DNA from: Kitasatospora sp. NBC_01266
GTDB lineage: Bacteria; Actinomycetota; Actinomycetes; Streptomycetales; Streptomycetaceae
Reading direction: 5' to 3'
Assembly (NCBI RefSeq): GCF_036242395.1
Contig: NZ_CP108458.1
Span: forward strand, 6,200,001 to 6,264,000
Length of the DNA: 64,000 bases
A program made the translations under genes and the position numbers. Of the stretch, positions 50,237 through 58,176 are shown one piece after another. How positions within the stretch are numbered: the first letter of the stretch is position 1; each line of letters starts with the position of its first letter. Below the pieces are notes generated by a model. That model was not told the DNA's origin and ran no database searches. It was given only the letters and a program-made list of their open reading frames with translations.

Positions 50237-50344
50237 CGGCCCCCGGCCGCGGCTGCGGCCCGAGGCGTTCGAGGAACTCGCCCGGGCCGCGTGCCGCGTG
50301 GCCCGATCAGGCTGTGCGGGCCTGCGGAGTCGGTGCCGCCGCGG

Positions 50345-50914
50345 TCACCGCACCAGGGGGAGGAAGATCGTGTCGATGATCTCTTCGAGGACGTGGTCGG
50401 GCGCGGCGGCGAAGGTCGTGAGGAATTCGTGGCGCAGCAGGTCGAAGGGGAGGGACTTGATGCGTTCGGTGAGGAGTTCCGGTCTGATCTCGCCGCGGTC
50501 GACGGCGCGGTCGAAGAGCACGTCGACCGCTTTCTTGCGCCCCGTCGCGAGGGGGTCGAACAGTTCGCCAGGGTGGGTTCCGGTCTCCTGGTAGTAGCCC
50601 GCCAGCTGCACGCTCATGACGGTGACCAGTTGGAGCCGGGTGGCGTTGATCTCCCGCATGAGGGTGAGGACGTCCGACCGCAGGCTTCCCGTGTCGGGGA
50701 TGTCCAGGATGGACTCTTTCAGGATGTGGACGACGGCCGCCCGGACGAGTTCGTCGCGGTCGGACCAGCGGCGGTAGAGGACGGGAGGGCTGGTGCCCGC
50801 GCGCTTGACGACGGCGTCCATGGTGAACCGGGCGTAGCCGTTGTCCGCGAGTTCTCCCCAGGCCGCGTCGAGGAGCGCCTTCTCCAGTGCCGCTCCGCGG
50901 CGTCGCTCGGACAT
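50345..50914 (-). CDS. TetR-family transcriptional regulator
   Basis: The 189-residue regulator has an N-terminal TetR HTH (LLDAAWGELADNGYARFTMDAVVKRAGTSPPVLYRRWSDRDELVRAAV, about 15-62) and a helical ligand-binding region. ATG at 50914 follows AAGGGG with 5 bases of spacing; a GTG two codons earlier is possible. It is divergent from a truncated MFS gene, and two matching 22-bp palindromes fill the region between them, so it probably represses itself and the gene across. Local sequence is less GC-rich than average. Confidence 0.88.
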   Translation of the reverse strand: MSERRRGAALEKALLDAAWGELADNGYARFTMDAVVKRAGTSPPVLYRRWSDRDELVRAAVVHILKESILDIPDTGSLRSDVLTLMREINATRLQLVTVMSVQLAGYYQETGTHPGELFDPLATGRKKAVDVLFDRAVDRGEIRPELLTERIKSLPFDLLRHEFLTTFAAAPDHVLEEIIDTIFLPLVR

Positions 50915-50923
50915 CCACACCCC

Positions 50924-50945
50924 TTAGATAGACTTGCCTATCTTA
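50924..50945. promoter_or_regulatory. TetR operator 1
   Basis: On the minus strand this reads TAAGATA, 8 bases, TATCTAA: a 7-8-7 inverted repeat with one imperfect position. It lies 10 bases upstream of the tetR start codon. Confidence 0.65.
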
Positions 50946-50970
50946 TTTTAGCGCACTACTCTGGCGCTCG

Positions 50971-50992
50971 TAAGATAGAACTCTGTATCTTA
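50971..50992. promoter_or_regulatory. TetR operator 2
   Basis: TAAGATA, 8 bases, TATCTTA is a perfect 7-8-7 inverted repeat with the same arms and spacing as operator 1, centred 47 bp away. It ends 11 bases before the ATG of the MFS fragment. Confidence 0.7.
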
Positions 50993-51003
50993 GGGATGCG
51001 TTC

Positions 51004-51186
51004 ATGCACGCCAACGGTGCTCAGTCACCATCCGCCGCCGCAGACCCCGACCGCATCGACCCGCCCCTGCGGCGCCTGACCTTCACCTTGATCATCGGTG
51101 CGCTCGCCGTCATCTTCGACACCACGATCATGAGCGTCGCCATCGACAGCCTCGCCGGGCAGCTGCACACCTCGGCCGAAGTCTGA
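51004..51186 (+). pseudogene. Truncated MFS (DHA2-type) drug transporter fragment
   Basis: Only 60 codons remain. The fragment PPLRRLTFTLIIGALAVIFDTTIMSVAIDSLAGQLHTSAEV is the N-terminus and first membrane helix of a 14-helix DHA2 efflux pump (D-T-T-I-x-x-V-A motif), in which TS is normally followed by the second helix. The frame stops at TGA directly after TSAEV, and no continuation is seen downstream. A deletion probably joined the start of this gene to sequence upstream of the monooxygenase. It still has its promoter and both TetR operators. Confidence 0.78.
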
Positions 51187-51308
51187 AACGCCCCAGAGGG
51201 TTTCGCGCAGCCGGTGCCGCACCTCCGCCGCTTACCGTGACCATGAATCCCGGCGCCCCCGGCAAGCAGGACCGACCAACGAACCGTCAACAGAGAGAGG
51301 AAGAGCGG

Positions 51309-52847
51309 ATGTCCACCAACACCACGCCGACCACCGGCACCAGCCGTACGGACTACGACGTGCTCGTGGCAGGCGCCGGGCCGGTTGGCCTGATGCTCGC
51401 CACCGAACTGAAGCTGGCGGGGGTCCGGGTGCTGGTCGTCGAAGAGCGGACGGAGCTCGACACCGCCCCCAAGGCGGGAGCGATCAACACCGCCTCCGCC
51501 GAAGCGTTCGAGCGGCGCGGTCTGCTCCCCGCGGTGGAGGCGGTGCGGGGGCACCAACCGTTCCAGGGCGAGCAGCGGCGGCCGCCCTTCGTCGGGCACT
51601 TCGGTGGGATCCAGGTCCCGGCGGACTGCGTCGACGAGCAGGATCCCAGCCTGCGCGGCCGTGGCCCGGCCTGGTACGTGCAGGTCCCGCAGGTCGAGGT
51701 GGAGCGAATCCTCGCTCAGCGCGCGGCGCGGCTGGGCGTCGAGGTCCGGCGCGGAGTCGCGGTGAGCGGATTCGACGAGGACGAGGCCGGTGTCACCGTT
51801 CACCTGCGCGGCGGGGACGACGTGCGCGCGACCTGGCTCGTCGGCTGCGACGGAGGTCGCAGTCAGGTCCGCCGCCAAGCGGGCTTCGAGTTCCCCGGCA
51901 CGGACCCGGAGATCACGGTCCGGCACACGGCGGGCACGGTGGTGGGGGCGGAGCACCTGGGGCAGGGCTGGCAGCACACCCCCACCGGCGTCTACGTCTA
52001 CGGGCCCAAGCCGGGCCAGGTGCGCACCGTGGAGTTGGACGGTCCCCCGGCGGACCGGGAGGCACCGGTCACCGCGGCCGAGATGGAGGCCAGTCTGCGG
52101 CGCGTCAGCGGCGCCGACGTCCGCGTCCCCGAGGTCACCTTCGGCACCCGCTTCACGGACAACGCCCGGCAGGCGACGACCTACCGGCGCGGTCGGGTAC
52201 TGCTGTGCGGCGACGCCGCCCACGTGCACTCGCCCTTCAGCGGCCAGGGCCTGAACCTGGGCATCGGCGACGCCGTCAACCTGGGCTGGAAGCTCGCTGC
52301 CACCGTCCAGGGGTGGGCGCCCGAAGGCCTGCTCGACACCTACACCAGCGAACGCCACCCGATCGGCGCCTGGGTGCTCGACTGGACCCGCGCGCAGGTG
52401 GCCGTGATGCGCGGCGATGCCAACAGCAGCGCCCTCAGGAGTGTGGTCACCGACTTCCTCGGCACCCGGGACGGGGCGACCTACTACGTGAAGCGGATCT
52501 CCGGCCTGTGGCAGCAGTACGACCTGGGGAACGGCCACCCGCTGGTCGGCGCGACCATGCCCGACCTCCGGCTCGACGACGGCACCCGGCTCGCCGACCA
52601 CACCCACCACGGCCGGGCCCTGCTCGTCGACCTCGCCGGCGACGACCAGCTGGCAGCCCTGGCCAAGTCGTACCCCGGGCGTCTGGAGCTGCTCCGGGGC
52701 AGCGCGGACGGCGCCGGGGTGAGCGGCCTGCTGGTACGTCCCGACGGCTTCGTGGCCTGGGCCTCGGCCGACGGTGCCGGCGACCCCGCCGGCCTGGAAG
52801 CCGCGCTGGCCCGCTGGTTGGGGGACGCCACGAGTCGCTTCAACTAG
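51309..52847 (+). CDS. FAD-dependent aromatic monooxygenase (PHBH family)
   Basis: The 512-residue flavoprotein hydroxylase has YDVLVAGAGPVGLMLATELKLAG (FAD Rossmann motif, GxGxxG), the middle DG motif (ATWLVGCDGGRSQVRRQAGF), and GDAAHVHSPFSGQGLNLGIGDAVNLGWKLAA (GD motif for the FAD ribityl chain). The C-terminal 120 residues form a thioredoxin-like domain as in MhpA/PgaE-type hydroxylases. GAGAGGAAGAG precedes the ATG. Substrates in this family are phenols, polyketide aromatics or rifamycin; none can be assigned here. It may be controlled by the TetR regulator upstream. Confidence 0.9.
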   Translation: MSTNTTPTTGTSRTDYDVLVAGAGPVGLMLATELKLAGVRVLVVEERTELDTAPKAGAINTASAEAFERRGLLPAVEAVRGHQPFQGEQRRPPFVGHFGGIQVPADCVDEQDPSLRGRGPAWYVQVPQVEVERILAQRAARLGVEVRRGVAVSGFDEDEAGVTVHLRGGDDVRATWLVGCDGGRSQVRRQAGFEFPGTDPEITVRHTAGTVVGAEHLGQGWQHTPTGVYVYGPKPGQVRTVELDGPPADREAPVTAAEMEASLRRVSGADVRVPEVTFGTRFTDNARQATTYRRGRVLLCGDAAHVHSPFSGQGLNLGIGDAVNLGWKLAATVQGWAPEGLLDTYTSERHPIGAWVLDWTRAQVAVMRGDANSSALRSVVTDFLGTRDGATYYVKRISGLWQQYDLGNGHPLVGATMPDLRLDDGTRLADHTHHGRALLVDLAGDDQLAALAKSYPGRLELLRGSADGAGVSGLLVRPDGFVAWASADGAGDPAGLEAALARWLGDATSRFN

Positions 52848-52860
52848 GCCAGGTCTCGGT

Positions 52861-52892
52861 GGCCCAGGCGATCCTTGGCGGTCGCCTGGGCC
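52861..52892. terminator. Bidirectional terminator after the monooxygenase
   Basis: GGCCCAGGCGA pairs perfectly with TCGCCTGGGCC (11 bp) around a 10-base loop between two convergent genes. Confidence 0.78.
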
Positions 52893-52913
52893 GCTGTGTG
52901 CTCGGGCGCCGCG

Positions 52914-53165
52914 TCAGAGGCGGGTGGCGAGGTCCAGGAAGGCGGCCCAGCTCTGGGGGGTGACGGTGAGCTGGGGGCCGGTCTTGTCCTTGGAGTCGCG
53001 GATGTGGATCGTGCTGGGGGTGGTGGCGACCTCGATGCACTCGCCGCCTTCGCTACCGCTGTAGCTGCTCTTCTGCCAGGCGATGGCCACCTCGATGCAT
53101 TCGCCGCCCTGGGGACCGCTGTAGCTGCTCTTGAACCAGGCGAGTTCGGACGCTTCGCTCTTCAT
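52914..53165 (-). CDS. DUF397 protein with internally duplicated motif
   Basis: DUF397 proteins are small (often 60-70 residues), usually with one WxKSSYSxxxGxCxEV core, and are encoded beside XRE regulators. Here, in 83 residues, the core appears twice in a row: FKSSYSGPQGGECIEVA and QKSSYSGSEGGECIEVA, followed by the normal IHIRDSKDKTGPQLTVTPQSWAAFLDLATRL end. The ATG overlaps the stop of the XRE gene (ATGA), so both are made from one mRNA. The role is unknown; these pairs are thought to behave like toxin-antitoxin or developmental switches. Confidence 0.85.
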   Translation of the reverse strand: MKSEASELAWFKSSYSGPQGGECIEVAIAWQKSSYSGSEGGECIEVATTPSTIHIRDSKDKTGPQLTVTPQSWAAFLDLATRL

Positions 53166-54073
53166 AGTTCTCCCAGCATCTTCTCGATCAGGGCCTGTGA
53201 TTCCCGAGGTGTGAGCGCCTGCGATCGCATCGTCCCATAAATCGCCGAGAGAAGACGGACCTCTTCGTAGCCGGTGACCAGGCGCCCGACTTGCTGGGCC
53301 TCCGTGTAGGCAACTTGGGGCCCACCCTTGGGAGTCAGCAGGGTGAAGGGACCGTCGAGGCCAGCGTGCTCCTGACAGCCTGTCGGCATCACCTGTAGCT
53401 CGCCGTTGCGCAACTTGCTGAACGCCAGCAAGCTCTCCAGTTGCCCTTTCTGGACAGAGCTCCCGCCGATCGGCCGTCGTACGACTGACTCCTCGACGAT
53501 GCAACTGACCATTGGCGGCGGCCACTTCTTGGTGAGGATCTCCTGGCGCGACAGTCGGGCCGCCAACCGCTGCTCGACAGCGGCCTCGTCGAGCAACGGC
53601 CTACCAGCGGAGAACACATGGCGGGCGTACTCAGGCGTCTGCAACAGGCCCGGGACAGCCATGGTGCTGTAGTAGCTCAGCTCCACCGCCGTCGGCTCCA
53701 AGAGCGTGAAGTCCCGGAAGAACGCCGGGTGTTTCACCCGCTCCTTGGCCATCGCCTTGGCCTTCTTCACGTCCTCGACGGCCGCCTTCAGCAACCCGCC
53801 CGCGTTCAGCAGTTTGTCCGCCGCCTCCAGCAACTCCGGCTGCACGTTGCGCCGCCCACGCTCCACCGAGGAGATCAGGTCCTCGCTGTACCCGAGCTGG
53901 TCGGCCAGCTCCTTCTGGGTCAGCCCCGCCCTCTCCCGCAGCAGCTTCAACTGCTTGCCGAGGGTGGTGAAGAACTGCTGGATCTCGTCCGGCCCCTCCT
54001 CCTCCGGCTGCATCGGCTGTTCGGGGATCGGCGGAACGGCGCCCGTCCCCGTCTCGTCCCCTTGGCCTGTCAT
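53162..54073 (-). CDS. XRE-family regulator (Scr1-like) paired with DUF397
   Basis: The 303-residue regulator has a central N-terminal HTH (about 42-98: LGKQLKLLRERAGLTQKELADQLGYSEDLISSVERGRRNVQPELLEAADKLL) and the long C-terminal domain of Streptomyces Scr1-like proteins (VPGLLQTPEYARHVFSAGRP, RLAARLSRQEILTKK and a final IEKMLGEL). The start is uncertain: ATG at 54073 (MTGQGDE) or GTG at 54088. An imperfect 20-bp palindrome at 54098-54117 is just upstream and may be its own operator. Confidence 0.85.
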   Translation of the reverse strand: MTGQGDETGTGAVPPIPEQPMQPEEEGPDEIQQFFTTLGKQLKLLRERAGLTQKELADQLGYSEDLISSVERGRRNVQPELLEAADKLLNAGGLLKAAVEDVKKAKAMAKERVKHPAFFRDFTLLEPTAVELSYYSTMAVPGLLQTPEYARHVFSAGRPLLDEAAVEQRLAARLSRQEILTKKWPPPMVSCIVEESVVRRPIGGSSVQKGQLESLLAFSKLRNGELQVMPTGCQEHAGLDGPFTLLTPKGGPQVAYTEAQQVGRLVTGYEEVRLLSAIYGTMRSQALTPRESQALIEKMLGEL

Positions 54074-54097
54074 CGTCACCGCGACCACCGCCCGCCT

Positions 54098-54117
54098 GCG
54101 TAAACGTCCGCTTACGC
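54098..54117 (-). promoter_or_regulatory. Near-perfect 20-bp palindrome before the XRE gene
   Basis: GCGTAAACGT and CCGCTTACGC form an inverted repeat with eight paired positions of ten, including the outer six. It lies 10-25 bases upstream of the candidate start codons and is likely recognised by the XRE protein. Confidence 0.55.
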
Positions 54118-54194
54118 TCCGTGCCTCTCCGAGTACTGATCAGGGTATGCACGGCATCCCGGGATTGCGATGGAATGCCATAATCCGCCCTGAT

Positions 54195-54209
54195 CTGACG
54201 AACCGTCAG
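54195..54209. promoter_or_regulatory. Inverted repeat in the histidine kinase upstream region
   Basis: CTGACG-AAC-CGTCAG is a perfect 6-3-6 repeat in the 277-bp divergent region between the XRE and histidine kinase genes. Its owner is unknown; AT-rich sequence surrounds it. Confidence 0.4.
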
Positions 54210-54337
54210 TACGGGAAAGTCGACCCGGCCGACCTGACCACGCCGGGCGGACCCGAAGCCCGGTGGCCCACAGACCTACGCCTCCCGTCCTACCCCCGCC
54301 CCGTCCCCGGCCCCAGGCTCACGGCAGGCCACGGCGG

Positions 54338-54350
54338 TAGCGTGGGCGGC
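54338..54350 (+). promoter_or_regulatory. Leaderless -10 box of the histidine kinase gene
   Basis: TAGCGT at 54338-54343 is followed by 7 bases and the ATG at 54351. No ribosome site is present. Confidence 0.55.
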
Positions 54351-55535
54351 ATGGGGACTTCGCACCACCCGCCCACCGAAGACGGCCTGACCAGCACCGG
54401 CTCGCTCGACGACGGCTGCCTCGACGGCCTCGAAGCCGTCAGCGAAGCCGTCATCGCGATGAGCGCCCACCTCGAGGTGCGCGAGGTGCTGCGCCGCATC
54501 ACCGCCTCCGCCCGCTCGCTGCTGGGCGCGGAGTACGCCGCCCTCGGGGTCCCCGACGACCACGGCGGGTTCGCCCAGTTCGTGGTGGACGGGGTGAGCG
54601 ACGAGCAGTGGCAGGCGATCGGGCCGCTGCCGCGCCAGCACGGCGTGCTCGCCACGATGCTGCACGACGCGGCGCCCACCCGGCTCGCCGACGTCCGCAA
54701 GGCACCCGCCTTCGAGGGCTGGCCCGAGGCGCACCCCGAGCTGACCGACTTCCTCGGGATGCCGATCATCGACAACGACGAGATCCTCGGCGCGATCTTC
54801 CTGGCCAACAAGGCCGGTGGCTTCACCGACCACGACGAGCGGCTGCTGCGGATCCTGGCCGCGCACGCCTCGATCGCGCTGGCCAACGCCCGCCTCTACG
54901 AGCGCAGCCGCGAGCTGACCCTGGCCGGTGAGCGGGCCCGGATCGCGCACGACCTGCACGACGCCGTCTCGCAGAAGCTGTTCAGCCTGCGGCTGACCGC
55001 CAAGGCCGCCGCCAAACTGCTGGACCGCGATCCGGCCCGGGCCCGCACCGAACTCGCCGAAGTCGCCCGGCTCGCGGCCGAGGCGGCCGACGAACTGCGC
55101 GCCGTGGTCGTCGAGCTGCGGCCGGCGGCGCTGGACGAGGACGGGCTGGTGGCCACCCTGGCCTCGCAGGTGCAGGTGCTGGACCGGGCGCACAGCGCCG
55201 CCGTCGCCTTCGAGTCCGACGGCGGCGTGCGCACCCTGCCGCCCGCCCAGGAGGCCGCCGTGCTGCGGATCGCCCAGGAGGCGCTGCACAACGCGCTGCG
55301 GCACGCCGAGCCGACCAGCGTCCGGGTGTCGCTGTGCGGCACCGACACCCGCGGCGCCCGGCTCACCGTCACCGACGACGGCCGCGGCTTCGACCCGGAC
55401 GCGGTCCGCGAGGCCGGGCGCCACCTCGGCCTGGTCTCGATGCGCGACCGCGCGCAGAGCGTCGGCGGCCGACTCACCCTGACCTCGTCCGCAGGGCGCG
55501 GCACGGTCATCGAACTGGAGGTCCCCGGTGCCTGA
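54351..55535 (+). CDS. GAF-domain sensor histidine kinase (NarX/LiaS type)
   Basis: The 394-residue cytoplasmic kinase has a GAF domain (about 40-185: LLGAEYAALGVPDDHGGFAQFV, LGMPIIDNDEILGAIFLANKAGG), a HisKA_3 dimerisation helix with the phospho-acceptor in ARIAHDLHDAVSQKLFSLRL (His near 201), and a HATPase_c domain (LRIAQEALHNALRHAEPT, VTDDGRGFDPDAVREAGRHLGLVSMRDRA). No membrane helix is present, so the signal is internal, perhaps a small molecule or redox state bound by GAF. It is coupled to the response regulator gene, which starts 8 bases before its end. Confidence 0.92.
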   Translation: MGTSHHPPTEDGLTSTGSLDDGCLDGLEAVSEAVIAMSAHLEVREVLRRITASARSLLGAEYAALGVPDDHGGFAQFVVDGVSDEQWQAIGPLPRQHGVLATMLHDAAPTRLADVRKAPAFEGWPEAHPELTDFLGMPIIDNDEILGAIFLANKAGGFTDHDERLLRILAAHASIALANARLYERSRELTLAGERARIAHDLHDAVSQKLFSLRLTAKAAAKLLDRDPARARTELAEVARLAAEAADELRAVVVELRPAALDEDGLVATLASQVQVLDRAHSAAVAFESDGGVRTLPPAQEAAVLRIAQEALHNALRHAEPTSVRVSLCGTDTRGARLTVTDDGRGFDPDAVREAGRHLGLVSMRDRAQSVGGRLTLTSSAGRGTVIELEVPGA

Positions 55536-56181
55536 GAGCCACTCCACACCCATCCGCGTCCTGCTGGTCGACGACCACCAGGTGGTCCGCCGCGGCCTGC
55601 GCACCTTCCTGGAGGTCCAGGACGACATCGAGGTGGTCGGGGAGGCCGCCGACGGCGCCGAGGGCGTGGCGAAGGCTCAGGAACTCGCCCCGCACGTGGT
55701 CCTGATGGACCTCAAGATGCCCGGCGTGGACGGCCTGGAGGCGCTCAAGCGGCTCAAGGCCGAGGGCAATCCGGCCCGGGTGCTGATCGTCACCAGCTTC
55801 ACCGAGCACCGCACCGTGGTCCCGGCGCTGCGCGCGGGCGCCGCCGGGTACGTCTACAAGGACGTCGACCCGGAGGCGCTGGCCGGCGCGATCCGCTCGG
55901 TGCACGCCGGCCACGTCCTGCTCCAGCCCGAGTTGGCCGGGGCGCTGCTCGCCGACGACGCCCCGCGTGCTCCGCAGGGCCGGGGCGGGAGCCTGACGGA
56001 GCGCGAGCGCGAGGTGCTCGGCCACATCGCCGACGGCCGCTCCAACCGGGAGATCGCCCGCAGCCTCAACCTCTCCGAGAAGACGGTCAAGACACATGTC
56101 TCCAACATCCTGATGAAACTTGACCTGGCCGACCGGACCCAGGCCGCCCTGTGGGCGGTCCGGCACGGCGACCTGGCATAG
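55528..56181 (+). CDS. NarL/LuxR-family response regulator
   Basis: The 217-residue regulator has a receiver domain (RVLLVDDHQVVRRGLRTFLE, phospho-acceptor Asp in VVLMDLKMPGVDG, then IVTSFTEHRTVVPALRAGAAGYVYKD with the conserved Thr/Lys residues) and a LuxR-type HTH (LTEREREVLGHIADGRSNREIARSLNLSEKTVKTHVSNILMKL). Start is GTG, overlapping the kinase gene by 8 bases, so the two form a two-component system made together. Its target genes are not known; nothing in the next genes marks them as the regulon. Confidence 0.94.
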   Translation: MPESHSTPIRVLLVDDHQVVRRGLRTFLEVQDDIEVVGEAADGAEGVAKAQELAPHVVLMDLKMPGVDGLEALKRLKAEGNPARVLIVTSFTEHRTVVPALRAGAAGYVYKDVDPEALAGAIRSVHAGHVLLQPELAGALLADDAPRAPQGRGGSLTEREREVLGHIADGRSNREIARSLNLSEKTVKTHVSNILMKLDLADRTQAALWAVRHGDLA

Positions 56182-56222
56182 CGCTGCGATCCGGCTAAGC
56201 GCGGCGATCCGGCGCAGCGCGG

Positions 56223-57032
56223 TCAGCCGCGCTCGTCCACCAGCGCGTTGTACGCCGCCACCTGCGCCCGCCGCGCCATCCGCCGCAGCGGCGTCAGCAC
56301 CGTCGCCCGGGCCGCCATCTCCCCGGCGCTCACCGCCGCGCCGTGGCTCCCGGCGGCGATCGCCAGCAGCGCCGACACCTGCCGCGCCGACTCCAGCACC
56401 CGTACCGCGCGCGGCGGGTAGCCGGGGGCCAGCAGCTTGCTGTGCCCGCGGGCGCGGTACTGCTCCAGGGCCCGCAAGGCCTCCGGACCGGCCCCGGCCA
56501 CGTCCAGCCGGGCGAGCAGCACGGTCGCCTCGCGCAGCCCGTCCGCCAGCTCGCGCTCGGCCTCGTGCAGCGAGGGGACGTCGGCCGGTGGCGCCTCGCG
56601 CACCTCGTGGCAGCGCCACAGCACGATGGCCGACTGGTCGCCGGGCGGCCCGTACACCTCGATCTCGGGGACGAAGCCGATCGGCACCCCGACCGCCAGC
56701 ACCGCCTCGCCCACCGCCAGCGCCGCGCCGTTGAACGCGGCCGGGCCGGTCAGCCCCAGCAGGTGCCCCTCGGACGGCAGCGCCAGCCGCAGCCCCTTGA
56801 CGCCGAGTACCCGCAGCCGCCCGAGCGCCCAGGTCAGCCCGTGCTGCTCGCCCTCGGCGTCCCCGGGCAGCCCGACCACCCGGTGTCTCTCGTCCTCGCC
56901 GACCACCTCCTCCACCACGTGGTCGGGCGGCGCGAAACCGGCCAGCATCGAGTTGCCCCAGGCGGTCAGCCGCGCGGATCGCGGCTCGGCGAAGGGATCG
57001 ACGGACGGATTCTGGGCAGGAGTCAGCGGCAT
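56223..57032 (-). CDS. Conserved hypothetical protein
   Basis: I do not recognise this 269-residue protein. It has no signal peptide or strong membrane helix, a central FNGAALAVGEAVLAVGVPIGFVPEIEVYGPPG core with an alternating hydrophobic pattern, a His/Glu-rich N-terminal part (DHVVEEVVGEDERHRVVGLPGDAEGE) and a C-terminal Ala/Arg-rich helical end. TAGGCT lies 6 bases before its ATG, so it is probably leaderless. It ends close to the convergent response regulator gene, where GCGATCCGGC is repeated. Confidence 0.6.
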   Translation of the reverse strand: MPLTPAQNPSVDPFAEPRSARLTAWGNSMLAGFAPPDHVVEEVVGEDERHRVVGLPGDAEGEQHGLTWALGRLRVLGVKGLRLALPSEGHLLGLTGPAAFNGAALAVGEAVLAVGVPIGFVPEIEVYGPPGDQSAIVLWRCHEVREAPPADVPSLHEAERELADGLREATVLLARLDVAGAGPEALRALEQYRARGHSKLLAPGYPPRAVRVLESARQVSALLAIAAGSHGAAVSAGEMAARATVLTPLRRMARRAQVAAYNALVDERG

Positions 57033-57254
57033 CCCGCCAGCCTACGGACAACGCGGCCACCCGCGTGGCGTAGGTTTGGCCTGTGCTGCGAGCAGCCGCA
57101 CTCCCTCCCTGCCCACCCGGCCGGCGGAGTAGGCTGCCCGCCGGCACCGACTTGTCGACATGAGTGGACCGCACCCCGAGGTCTCCTACGCGCAGGACCC
57201 CGCTGCGCAGGGCCCCGGACGGCCGAAGAATCAGTAATGGGGAAGGCGTTAGGC

Positions 57255-58046
57255 ATGAGCGACGTGCTGGAGCTGGTTGACGTTTCCGTGGTCCGTGATG
57301 GCCGGGCGCTGATCAGCCAGGTCTCCTGGTCCATCGCCGAGGGCGAGCGCTGGGTGATCCTCGGGCCCAACGGTGCCGGCAAGACCACGCTGCTCCAGGT
57401 CGTCGCCAGCTACCTGCACCCCACCAGCGGCACGGTCGCGGTGCTCGGCGAGAAGCTCGGCGCGGTCGACGTCTTCGAGCTGCGCCAGCGGATCGGCCTG
57501 GCCGGCGCCTCGATGCTGGAGCGCATCCCGCGCCAGCAGACGGTGCTGCAGACCGTGCTGACCGCCGCCTACGGCATGACCGCCACCTGGCAGGAGACCT
57601 ACGAGACCACCGACACCTCGCGGGCCCTGCTGCTGCTCGACCGGCTCGGCATGGGCGGCTACGAGAACCGCAGCTTCGGCACCCTCTCCGAGGGCGAGCG
57701 CAAGCGCACCCTGATCGCCCGCGCCCTGATGATCGACCCCGAGCTGCTGCTGCTCGACGAGCCCGCCGCGGGCCTGGACCTCGGCGGCCGCGAGGACCTG
57801 GTGCGCCGGCTCGGCGCGCTGGCCCAGGACGCCTACGCGCCCGCGATGGCGATGGTCACCCACCACGTCGAGGAGATCGCGCCCGGCTTCACCCACGTCC
57901 TGATGATCCGTCAGGGCAAGGTGCTGGCGGCCGGCCCGATCGACACCGAGCTGACGGCGCGCAACCTCTCGCTCTGCTTCGGCCTGCCGCTCACCCTGGA
58001 GCGCCACGGTGACCGCTGGTCGGCCCAGGGCCTGCCGCTCGGCTGA
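57255..58046 (+). CDS. ABC transporter ATP-binding protein
   Basis: The 263-residue ATPase has Walker A GPNGAGKTTLLQ (about 39-50), the signature LSEGERKRTLIARALMI, Walker B ELLLLDEPAAGLDLGGR and the H-loop MVTHHVEEI. There is no membrane domain or permease gene beside it, so its partner is unknown; the sequence resembles the ModF/YheS-like stand-alone group. ATG at 57255 follows GGGGAAGG with 8 bases of spacing; ATG at 57237 lacks a site. Transcription ends at the hairpin 45 bases downstream. Confidence 0.88.
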   Translation: MSDVLELVDVSVVRDGRALISQVSWSIAEGERWVILGPNGAGKTTLLQVVASYLHPTSGTVAVLGEKLGAVDVFELRQRIGLAGASMLERIPRQQTVLQTVLTAAYGMTATWQETYETTDTSRALLLLDRLGMGGYENRSFGTLSEGERKRTLIARALMIDPELLLLDEPAAGLDLGGREDLVRRLGALAQDAYAPAMAMVTHHVEEIAPGFTHVLMIRQGKVLAAGPIDTELTARNLSLCFGLPLTLERHGDRWSAQGLPLG

Positions 58047-58090
58047 GCCCGCGCGCGACGGCTCGTGCGACCGCGTGGCCGACTGCTGGG

Positions 58091-58115
58091 AACCGGTCAG
58101 AACGCCTGACCGGTT
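58091..58115 (+). terminator. Terminator after the ABC ATPase gene
   Basis: AACCGGTCAG pairs perfectly with CTGACCGGTT around AACGC; TTCC follows. Confidence 0.7.
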
Positions 58116-58164
58116 TCCGCCCGTCCACCTGCGGGAACCCACCCTCCTGACCTCGTTTCCTCCC

Positions 58165-58176
58165 TAGGATGGGCCT
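58165..58176 (+). promoter_or_regulatory. Leaderless -10 box of nfeD
   Basis: TAGGAT at 58165-58170 is followed by 6 bases and the GTG at 58177, with no ribosome site. Confidence 0.5.

Noticed and set aside
50237..50344. Terminator between proS and tetR
   Set aside because: Several GC-rich partial stems can be drawn but none is clearly better than background.
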